Assembly: GCF_030936135.1 (NCBI RefSeq) | Contig: NC_082620.1 | Location: 1,488,001-1,552,000 of the forward strand | DNA from: Gavia stellata | Lineage: Eukaryota; Chordata; Aves; Gaviiformes; Gaviidae | Length of the DNA stretch: 64,000 bases | Direction of reading: 5' to 3' | Shown: in pieces, positions 12,901 to 22,659 of the stretch | Position numbering within the stretch: the stretch's first letter is position 1 | Layout of the letters: every line of letters begins with the position of its first letter | Program-made: the position numbers and the translations under genes | Notes under the pieces: generated by a model | Databases searched by the model: none | Seen by the model: the letters and a program-made list of their open reading frames with translations, nothing else | What the model was told of the DNA's origin: nothing

Positions 12901-15900
12901 GAAGGTGCCCAGCTGATTCCACCTCCGCCCAAGCTAGTTCAGAAGTCCGATGAGGCTGCCGAGCCTAAAGAAGAAAATCCTCTGCCTTCTGCCAACGCTG
13001 ATGCTAGTGCGAGTCAGAAGGTGGAGGTGGCCGCGGAGGTCCTGCCGCCCGTTTCCGACAATGACATGGAAGTGGAACCCCCGGTTGTTGTAAAAGATAA
13101 AAAGTCCTACAAGAGTAAACGCTCCAAGACTCCGGTGCAATCGGCTGCAGCTAATGTCACGGAAAAACCCGTCACGAGGAAGAGCGAAAGAATTGACCGT
13201 GAAAAACTCAAAAGGTCGAGCTCTCCTCGTGGGGAGACGCAGAAGCTTTCTGAATTGAAAGTGGAGGCGGAGAAGGTTTCGAGGAACGCTGCTAAATCCC
13301 CTAGTTCTGCTGCAGAGCCGGAAAACGTGGAGCCAAGCTTGCCAATAGGCCGGACTAGGCGCAGAAATGTAAGGTCGGTCTACGCTACCACGGGAGACAA
13401 TGAAGGCCCATCTCCAGTGAAGGACTCCGTGGAGGTCACTAGATCCACCAGGAAGAGAGGGGAAAAGGAACCGCAGGAAACGGTGACAACTGTTCCTACG
13501 ACTCCAAGGAGGGGAAGGCCTCCGAAAACCCGCCGTAAGCCAGAGGAGGACATCTCTCCAATAAAGACAGAACCGGTACAGCAAGAGGCGGAGGAGGCTG
13601 AAACTAAAGATGCCGTAGAAGCTCCTAAGCCTGCGGAAGGTTGGAGGTCTCCTAGATCCCAGAAGCTAACACACAGTCACTCATCAGCTGCTACCAGCCA
13701 ACAGGGGAAGAAAGGGAAGAACGAACCGAAAGCCGATACCTCAGCTGAATCTGAAGATGCTGCTGAAAGAAGCGGTCAGGAATCGAGTGTCGGTGACAAC
13801 AGCAATAAAGCAAAAGCCACTGAGAAAGAACCAGCAGCGAGCGAGCAGAAACGCGATAGGAAAGACCTGGATGCGGAGAAAAACCAGCTAGAAATCCCCA
13901 CGGTTGAGATCATTGAGAAGAAGCAGGCACCAGAAAAGGTTACGAAATCCAAAAGGGGAAGGTACAAAAATACCAAAACCGTCGTAGATAAAGCATCCGT
14001 GTGTCTGAAAAATGTAGAAATACGCCTCAACGTGGATGAAGTCAAGGGCGCCTTGCGGCCGACTGAGGAGGAGGCAGAGCCGGTGGCGGTGTCGCCAGCC
14101 AAAATGAAGAGCCCCCCAAAAGAGGACATCTTGCCACCCCATTTTGCTAAGAATGAGGTAGAAGATTCATTCCCAGAAACAGAAAAAGAGGTGATGCGGG
14201 AACCAAAGCAGTCGCCCGAAGCTGCGCAGTTAGCAAAACAGATCGAACTTGAGCAGGCCGTGGAGAATATCGCAAAACTCACCGAAACTCCTCCGTCAAT
14301 TGCTGCCTACAAAGAGCCGACGGCAGATGTGCCTGAAGTACGTCAGGAGGAGGAGGGAGATAAACCCGCTCATCAGGCTAGTGAAACGGAGCTGGCAGCA
14401 GCCATCGGCTCCATCATCAATGATATTTCTGGGGAGACAGAAAGCTTTCCTGCACCCCCGACGTATCCCGCTGAATCGGAAGCTGAAATCCCCGCAGAGC
14501 CCTTGGTGTTACCGTCGCCTCGGGAGGAGATGGAGCCTGAGACTGATCAGGCAGTGAATAATATCCTAGAAACTGAGGCTGCCGTCGAGCCCACAGTGCA
14601 GCCGGTTCCCAGCTCTGCCCCGACGGTTGTAGAGACAGAGAGCAAGGAGGCCGAAGTCAGCTTCAGTGAATCTTCCAACTCTGCGCAGGAGGCCGAGACC
14701 TTGCAGGAGGCTGAAGTTGCTCGGAAGGAAAAGGGCCGTCAGAAAACCACGCGGCAGAGGCGCAAAAGGAGCACGGGCAGAAAGGGCGACGCCGCTGAAG
14801 TCAACGCCTTTGAGCCGGAGAGGGTGCAGAGCAAGTCTCCCCCTGCCAATGAAGTAAAGACAAAACCCGAAGAAGCCTTGAAGGAGGAAAAGCAAATTAA
14901 AACTGTGGCTCAGGCTTCCGTGGAGCCAAGCGCTTCCGATGCCAGCAAGGCTACAGCCGCTGACGTCGTGGCCGCGCATGAAGCTGTCGCTGAGAGCAGC
15001 ACCTCTCCAAAAGCGCCTCCTCCGGCTCCTCTGGACCTGGCCACCCCACCAGTTCCCCTCGATGAGGGGAGTCAGAGCGGGTTCAAGATACGGTCGCCCA
15101 TGGAGAATGCGCCCATCACGCCGCCGAGCGCCCCAAATGCAGCCCTTCCTGCCGTCCCTTCGGCAGCGGCCAAGCTGCCCCCCCCAGTGCCCGCCGCGAT
15201 TGTCCCCCTTCACTCCAGCGCTGCCAAGGTGCCAGAGTGGATGGTAAGGCACGAGGAACCCCGTGCCCGTTCCACACCCCCGCCCGCTCTCCCACCGGAC
15301 ACGAAGGCGTCGGATATCGATACAAACTCCAGCACTTTGAGGAAGATACTCATGGAGCCCAAGTACGTCTCGGCGACGAGCATAACCTCCACGCACGTGA
15401 CAACGACGCACGCCGAGCCGGTGAGCGCGCCTCGTTTGGAGGAGGCACCCCTCCACCCCGCCGTAGAGGCCATAAAACCAGTTTCGGAGGAGAAGCCGGC
15501 AGTTCCCGTCACCAACGCCTTGGACCCACCGGTGGCTGAAGCACCAGTGTTCAGCGAGAAGGAAAAGATAAGTACCGTGATTGCTCCAAAAGCTACTTCT
15601 GTTATAAGCAGGATGCCCCACAGCGTGGATCTGGAGGAGGCTCCGAGGATCACTTTGGTGAAGCAAGCTCCCCAAACCCAGACGTGTCTCGTCAACGCCC
15701 CCTCACCGAAATTTAAGCAGAGGTCAAGCACAAATGATAACAGTAGGTTTCATCCGGGATCGATGTCTATTATCGAGGAGAGGCCTGTAGAGACTGGGTC
15801 CAGTCCAGGGCTGCGGGTGAACACCTCGGAAGGTGTAGTGCTTCTGAGTTACTCAGGGCAGAAGACGGAAGGCCCTCAGCGAATTAGTGCCAAGATCAGC

Positions 15901-18900
15901 CAGATTCCCCCAGCCAGCGCTGTCGACATAGAGTTTCAGCAGTCTGTATCCAAGTCTCAGATTAAACAGGAACCTATCACGCCATCTCAGCCGGCGCCAA
16001 AAGGCTCCCAGACCTCGGCGGGCTATGGGGCTGTTTCCACCCATTCTTCTTTGGTACTAGGAACACAACCTTACAATACGTCGCCCGTCATCTCCTCCGT
16101 TAAACAAGAGCGCACTGCACTGGAGAAGTCCGACTCATCCCACCTTTCTGTCCAGACTCCAGCGTCTCAGCCCGGTAAAGTGCTCACGCAGACTGTAAAC
16201 ACTCCACCTGTACTCGTCCACAACCAGATGGTTGTGAACAAAAAACTGTCTGATCCGGCTGCTTTGAAAGTGGAGACTAAGACTCTGCAACCCTCCAACT
16301 TGAGTCCTGGAGTCAGTCCTCACCACCCTTCCCTCTCCGGGAAAATGCATTCGGAAGCAAACCACGTCAGCTCGGGACCCAGCACCCCAACCGACCGAGC
16401 TATTTCCCACTTGGGGGTCACCAAACAGGAGCCGCACTCGCCGCGTACTAGCGGGCACTCGCCATCGCCGTTCCCTCGGGCTTGTCATCCTGGCAGTACC
16501 TCGTCTCCGGCTTTATCGAGCAGTACCCCGGTCATGCTGGCGCCGGGAATTCCCGTTCCTCAGTACATATCCAGCATGCATCCCGAGCAATCTGTTATCA
16601 TGCCCCCTCACAGCGTAACACAGACTGTGTCCCTGGGCCATCTGTCCCAAGGCGAGGTGAGGATGAACACCCCTCCTCTCTCCGGCATCCCGTACGGCAT
16701 CCGCCCGGAAGCGCTCCACTCCCCCAGAGCTGCTCTGCAACCCCAGATAGAGATCAAACCTCAGCGATCCAGTACACCCCAGCCAGCTCCGATACGGGAC
16801 ATAGTCATGCCTCCTCTGTCTTCTCAGCATGCCCCCGAGGAGGAGATGCACTACCACCACACCACGGTGTGCCGAGGACCAGCTCCCGTTCAGTCCGACG
16901 TGCTGGTGATGCAGCCGGATTACCGCATGCACCCCACGAGCATCAGGCTCGACCAGTACAACGTCCCCCGAGACGTGAGGATGATCATGCACCCGCACAT
17001 GGCCGCCGTGGGCGAGCACCACTCGGAAACGAGACAATCCCGAACGCCTGAAGGGGCTGTGAAAACTCCCCCCGTCAGTAAGACCCCACAGCCCGGAAAA
17101 GAGACGCCAAAATCCTCTGAAGGCAAGATGGCACACTCTCCTCACAGCGAGCCCCGGCTCCTTAGCGTCCCCTCCAGCAGCCAGCTGCCTGGACTGCCTT
17201 TGACGCAGCCGGTGGTGGTACCGCACGGGGTACAGATCATGCACCCCGCAGGGAGCTCCTTTCACGATTATCGGTCTGTGTATGGCGACATGAGGAATTA
17301 CCATACGGCAGCACAGCTCGGGCATCCTCAGTTCCCGGGTGCCTCGCCGATTGGGTTGCCTTCCCGGAGCATGACCCCATCTCAGGTGAGAAATAAAACC
17401 CTTTCTTCTCCTTCTACCTGAAATCGGGAGCGCATTGAGCTAATTGCAGCCCCAGCGTGGCTCTGCGTGGCCACAGGAGCTGAGTTTAGCTCTCTGTTGT
17501 GAGTCCCCAAGCCCTACTTAAGTTCATAGCACAAGAGGAGCTATTTTTGTTTGGGAAATGGGGTTTGAACGCTGCTTAGCGTTACAGGAAGCTAAAAACC
17601 CCCATTTTCTTAACTACTCTAGGATTCCAACCAGAAGGTGTGAAGCTTGCCTACAGGTTTCTAGGCGTAGAGGTGTTGGGGAGAGAATTGTCAGCATCGA
17701 GGTGGCACGTGGGTCAGACATCCTCGGATGGACGGCGTGGCTAAGGATGGGCTTGGGGCAGGATTCAGGAGATGCATTTCGGCTCTCTGGTGTGAGAGGC
17801 TGCTAGAGTGGCTTTGGAAAGGGGGAGGCTGGTCCAGGCACCGTCGCAGCGGGGCTGGTTTGGTGGTGTGGAGACGCATTCAGAATTCTCCGCCAGCAAT
17901 CTGGTGGTGTCCTGGGAGCCAACGAGTTCTGATATGCCCAGAGCCTAAAATCTTTCCTTTTTCCTCCGCTGCCTGCTTCCCAGGGTCTACCGGAGGGCGA
18001 ACACTCGCACCCCAGCCAGCCAGTACGCAGCAAGACTCCTCAGATCCCCCAGGATCCCAAGGGCCCGCCGGCAGCAGGACCCGAGCAGAGTCACCACCCC
18101 ACTGTAAATAGGCATGCGGCACCGATAGACCCTCACGTCCACCTTCAGAGGGCACAAGCGGACACGGGCCAGACCTCCTACCCTTCGCCCGTTGCCATTT
18201 CGATTAAACAGGAGCTTCCGTCACCGCACCAAGCTCAGGCGGTTCCCAAGCAATCCATGTTTATCCCGACGACGTCGGGTCCCGGGGCCCCGCCGGGGCT
18301 CCCCCTCAATCGCCCCGAGCCCCAGTCCGCTCTCAAACAAGAGCCATCTCCTCACCCTGTTTCGCAGAGACCTGTGGATATGGTTCAGCTTCTGACGGTA
18401 AGTATTGCTCCGTCGTCTTCTCCGGGCTGAGTAGCCTCATGCTCCTCGTCCGGGGAGAAATAACCAGGCTCTGTATGGCTTGTCTCACCTGCGGCACCAA
18501 AATCTGACCTCTCTCGCATCAAATGTATCGGATGCGGAGAAGGCAATCGATGATCTGTCTGCTTTCTGGGCTGTTTCTGTCCCCGGTGAATTTTAGCTGT
18601 GTTCACGTTTACGTGGTGTTTCACAGAGCCTCACGGTAAGGCGCTGTTAATGCAGAGCAGCCCCTGTTTCTCTCGTTACTGTTTCAAACAGCCTGCAGGC
18701 TCGGGCAAGCAGTGCTGCATCTTCTTTACAGTCAGCTGTTTCTTGGGAAGGTTTTCTTCGTGGGCAGGCAAGAGTGATGGTGTATTTAATTTAAAGAAAA
18801 AGGAATAAACCCACTCTCCCAAAGCCTGGAGACTGAGGGAGAGGAAGGAGATAGTGAGGAACAGGCACTGACGAGGAACCGAGAGTTACGTTCAGCGCCG

Positions 18901-21104
18901 AGTATTTCCCCTATAACTTTGAGCAGCTCTCCTGCTGCTGCTGTTTCTCCGTTCTCCCATTTGTAAAAGAGAAAATAGCGTTTGGTAACAGCCCCACTGT
19001 GCCTCGCGCTGTGTGGGAGGCTGGAAGTGCTCTGATGTTACGATGAAGGGAGCCACCCAGGCATCTTAGCCAGCTGGAAGAAAAAGGACTGAATTACTGA
19101 TGTAGCGGGATCTAACCCGAGCCCGGACCGGCGCGTACGAGGGGTGATGAGATGTTACATCTGTACTAAGTCCTTAAAGCAAAGCGGTGGTGTCTTAATT
19201 GCCTGTGAAAGTATCGGAGGCAAACGAGCAGCTCAGACACGATTTAAGATCCCCCTCTCCTTCATTTGCATTTAATATTTCTTCTCCCTCTCTTTCCAGA
19301 AATACCCAATTGTCTGGCAGGGCCTTTTGGCTCTAAAAAACGACACGGCCGCTGTTCAGCTCCACTTTGTCTCCGGTAATAACGTCTTGGCGCACCGATC
19401 CCTGCCGGCGCCGGAGGGAGGACCGCCGCTGAGAATCGCTCAGCGCATGCGACTGGAGGCTTCGCAGCTGGAAGGCGTCGCGCGCAGAATGATGGTGAGG
19501 GGTCGGGACGGGGTGAGGATGCACGTTTGGGAAGGGCCATATCTACATGCTGAAAGCTGGGCTGTTCTTACCAGCCGTGTAACAAAAAAACCACCGATTT
19601 CTCGCAGAAACCGCGGCTCTCGTCGCTTGTGTCACGTTATTTTGGGATTCTGGTAATAGCTGTGTGATTCCTTTGTCCCAAAGAGTGTGAAATACAGATT
19701 GCAAGTTGTGAGCAATAGGTATTACTCTGCGTTCATAGAACAGGGAATGGTGGAGTTGGGCAGACTTTGAAGTCACCCGTCCCTGAGCCCTGGAACAAAT
19801 TCCTGCTGGCTCTGACACGTCTGAGTAAGGCGGAAAGTGGAATTCAGGCGGCTGTGGAAATCAGTAGTTTTCAGTCCTTTTCACCATCCTGGCTGGCAGA
19901 GCTTTCAGCACGTCTGTTGTAACTTCAAAGGCGTTCAAAGAGAGGATTTTCCACTGCAGATAATGAATGTGTTGTCAGGAACGAGCCTGTTCCCAGAAAA
20001 CATTTGACTTCATGACTGTGTTTTCTTTCCAGGTGGAGAGCGATTACTGCCTATTACTGGCCTTGCCGTGTGGCCGAGACCAGGAAGACGTAGTGAATCA
20101 GACCGAGTCACTTAAGGCCGCGTTCATCAGCTACCTGCAGGCTAAGCAAGCCGCAGGAATCATCAACGTTCCCAACCCCGGCTCTAATCAGGTATTGGCA
20201 GGGAAAGCCCCGAAACGCCGTAGATAAACTAAATCGATAGATAACGGGACCTACAGCCTTCCACCCCAGGTCTTTGCTTAAGATTGTCGTTGAGCCGCCT
20301 GATTTTATTATTAAAACACACACCCCCCCACGTTTACCGTGCTGGCTTCTTAACATCACCGATCAAAATGCACCGGTATAATTAATATAATTACTGAAGA
20401 TGAACTGCAAAGCCAAAAAGAACCCTAAACGTATGTTCAGTTTGTTCACAGCCCTACCTCTTCGGCTGAAAACAAACCAAGCCCATTTCCCAGCTCTTTT
20501 TCTGCATTGGAAGTAGAGTCCTCGTTTCCTCCTCAGGCCACGTCCTTGTTTTTCCAGGACACGAGGTGTTTTCTTGCTCTTGGCCACGTAAATATAAAAC
20601 GTTTGGGTTTGATGTGGAGCATTTATTCCAGGTGCGTTGCTACACTGAATCCAACTTAGTCTGTTCCCTGGGTGTGAACAGCCCAGAATGAGCCGTCCGC
20701 GCTCGGAGTAGCCGCTGAAATGATAATTAGTGGGAATTTTTTTATCTTTTGCCATAAAACCAGTCACCTCTTAACGTCCCTGATGTGGAAAAACTCCCCA
20801 CCTTGGGAACCGCATATGCATCGCTGAGTAGCGTCTCCTTTTTTATACGACTGCGACAGTTTATGAGGCTTTAAGCACCCAAAAAATCATCCGAATGTCC
20901 CATTTTAAAACATTTTAGGCCAGCCCTCACCCCGGTTTGTCTCTCACCGGTGTTTCTTTGCTCCCTCGCAGCCTGCCTACGTTCTGCAGATCTTCCCACC
21001 CTGCGAATTTTCGGAAAGCCACCTGTCCTCGCCTAGCCCCGGACCTCCTCGCCAGCATCTCCAACATCTCTCCTCACCTGATGATTGTCATCGCGTCGGT
21101 ATGA
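745..21104 (+). CDS. SPEN: SPEN (SHARP/MINT) transcriptional corepressor, 3' part, spliced
   Basis: Large nuclear RNA-binding corepressor that links RBPJ/Notch targets, nuclear receptors and (in mammals) Xist RNA to HDAC3/NCoR. Ten coding exons are visible: 745-896, 3100-3225, 3806-3919, 5110-5223, 6881-6981, 9453-17385, 17984-18397, 19300-19494, 20033-20191 and 20972-21104, about 3,146 codons. Human SPEN has 3,664 residues, so RRM1 and the following linker lie left of the window. Order: RRM2, RRM3, RRM4, Arg/Glu/Ser-rich linker, long disordered interaction region, RBPJ-binding segment, C-terminal SPOC domain. All joins keep frame with GT-AG borders, except a GC donor after 6981. The last exon carries one surplus base near 21,029; the stop at 21,102-21,104 is in the conserved frame. 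Identity is certain; the broken last exon is probably a sequencing error. Confidence 0.96.
6982..9452 (+). other. SPEN intron with GC donor
   Basis: About 2.5 kb intron before the giant exon. The frame and the human protein both require the donor after AAGAAG, so the intron begins GCACGTG rather than GT. It contains a T-rich simple repeat near 7,571-7,610. No gene or recognisable mobile element seen. Confidence 0.75.
7571..7611. repeat. T-rich simple repeat
   Basis: Runs of TTTTTC pass into an uninterrupted T run. It may be a microsatellite or the poly(A) end of a decayed minus-strand retroelement; no flanking element body is recognisable. Confidence 0.75.
9453..17385 (+). CDS. SPEN: SPEN giant exon (disordered scaffold, 2,644 codons)
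   Basis: One uninterrupted 7,933-base exon, homologous to the giant exon of mammalian SPEN. It enters in phase 2 after a TTTAGCAG acceptor and ends after TCTCAG at a GTGAG donor. Open reading continues upstream to 9325, but that part is intron. Content in order: Tyr/Arg/Asp-rich segment (RTYYETVRTPGTYPED), RE-dipeptide run, RS/SP-rich stretch, Lys/Glu-rich coils with SKKLKLE-type basic motifs, an acidic proline-rich middle, AT-hook-like RRGRPPKTRR near 13,510, a receptor-interaction region, the RBPJ-binding segment and a His/Pro-rich tail. The Val/Asn/Pro repeat I recall in human SPEN just before the RBPJ segment is absent. Confidence 0.95.
15811..15960 (+). other. SPEN: RBPJ-interaction segment within the SPEN giant exon
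   Basis: The encoded residues LRVNTSEGVVLLSYSG followed by QRISAKISQIPPAS are almost identical to the human SHARP segment that folds on RBPJ (CSL) and competes with the Notch intracellular domain. This is the longest near-invariant block in an otherwise diverged region, so Notch corepression is very likely retained. Limits are approximate. Confidence 0.8.
18362..21104 (+). CDS. SPEN: SPEN exons encoding the SPOC domain
   Basis: The SPOC domain (Spen paralogue and orthologue C-terminal) begins at the end of exon 17984-18397 (RPVDMVQLL) and continues through 19300-19494 (KYPIVWQG to ARRMM), 20033-20191 (VESDYCLLL to GSNQ) and 20972-21104 (PAYVLQIFPPCEF to the C-terminus). SPOC binds phosphorylated LSD motifs of NCoR/SMRT and other serine-phosphorylated partners. 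After ESHLS, one additional base (T at 21,029 or a neighbour) throws the conserved end RLAPDLLASI...IVIASV out of frame. Removing that base restores the usual C-terminus exactly, and the shifted frame has no family match. Confidence 0.93.
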
Positions 21105-22095
21105 GCTGTTTACCGGTTACTGACTTTATTTTATTTTTTTTCCAAGGCCCTGCAGCAAAAAAAAAAAAAAAACAAAAAAACAAAAAAAAAGCCCACAAAA
21201 ACCACAAAAAAAGAGAAATTTAAAATAAGCTAAATAAAAGAGAGAGAGAAAGTAATGAAACAAGAAAATGCTGCCAGACTACCAGCCTCCTGCCCTAACC
21301 GGCCTCGATCAAACTGTTGCTGGGTAGCGGTTCCGCTGCCTCGTATGTTTACATATTGCTTTAGCTTACGGACAACTGATGCACTCAGCAGGCGGACTGG
21401 TATTGGGTTTCTGTGCCTCCTTTTGGGGAAAAGAGAAAGGATGGCTTATTTTTTTACAAAAAAAAAAGGAAAAAAAATAAAAAAGAACCTGAACTGCCTT
21501 TGCACTAAATTAGTGACTCGGACCTTTGCACAGTTGGAGACACGCTGTGACGTTCTGGATGTCTTGACACACATTGACACGCGCCGTGGACTAACCGCAG
21601 GACCTGGGGACTTCTGCTGAGATTTGTGGGTCAAGGATCATTTCACACATTATCTTTTTTTTTATTATTATTTTATTGGTTGGGTTTTTCTTTTTTTTTT
21701 TTTGGTTTTTTTTTTTGTTTTTTTTTTTCTGGATGTGAACCTTCTCTCCTCCACTTGCCCCTGCTGCAGCCGTCTTCTCTTCATCTGGGATGTACAGTTT
21801 ACACTGAAAAAAAGAAAATAAGAAAAAAAATACAAAACAAAAACAAAAGGGAGAGCTATTTTCCTTCCTGGTGGGATATGCAGAACTCAGTGGGTGTGTG
21901 TATATTATAAATATATATATAATATATATAAATATATATAATACTGACTTTAAAAAAAAAAAATCAAATCCCCACAACATACATTTTTTTTTAATCTGTG
22001 CCAAAAATGTGTTTTCAGAGAAAATCTTATTTTCATACTCAGACTTTGTATTGTCACTCATTTGTAAGTGCGCTTCATTTAAACATGCCCCCCCA
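21105..22095 (+). other. SPEN: SPEN 3'UTR
   Basis: Follows the SPEN stop. Contains A-rich stretches (21,155-21,240), an AATAAA at 21,233-21,238 that could be a proximal poly(A) signal, long T runs (21,655-21,730) and an AT-dinucleotide stretch near 21,900-21,945. Sequence up to the gap, including the CATTTGTAAGTGCGCTTC stretch, resembles continued UTR, so the distal cleavage site is probably hidden in the N run. Confidence 0.65.
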
Positions 22096-22295
22096 NNNNN
22101 NNNNNNNNNNNNNNNNNNNNNNNNNNNNNNNNNNNNNNNNNNNNNNNNNNNNNNNNNNNNNNNNNNNNNNNNNNNNNNNNNNNNNNNNNNNNNNNNNNNN
22201 NNNNNNNNNNNNNNNNNNNNNNNNNNNNNNNNNNNNNNNNNNNNNNNNNNNNNNNNNNNNNNNNNNNNNNNNNNNNNNNNNNNNNNNNNNNNNNN
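22096..22295. other. Assembly gap, 200 N
   Basis: Exactly 200 unknown bases, most likely a placeholder of arbitrary size. It separates the SPEN 3'UTR from a ZBTB17 intron. The ZBTB17 exons for the rest of zinc finger 7, fingers 8 to 13 and the C-terminus (about 300 residues in human) should lie here, so the true distance is very probably greater than 200 bases. Confidence 0.95.
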
Positions 22296-22659
22296 TAACA
22301 AGCATCCGATTTTTGAGGGGACGGAGAGACTCTGCTGGGCTCGACCGGACCCCTCCAGCTCTGCAGCGGTTTGGGGAGACGGGAGTAGACGCCTCCATCC
22401 CGAAAAGCCGGATCAAGGGCTCCTTCCAGGAGCATCCCCAGGGCGTGATCCCACGGGGGATGCCAGTGCAGCCCCACAGAGAGGGAGAAATTTATGCACT
22501 GCAAACCATGGCACCACAGCAAGAGGTTTAAACCCTCCCGGGCCCAGGATGAGATTCTTCCTCCGGCTCCGATCCCCCCACGGCGCGGTCCTCGTCCCCT
22601 CCCCCGGGCCAGCCAAACCTCCGTCGCTGGGACCTCACCACCTACCAACCCCGTGCTAC

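Noticed and set aside
14566-15675. A 369-codon antisense frame within the SPEN giant exon
   Set aside because: Shadow of a GC-rich coding exon; the sense frame is clearly SPEN.
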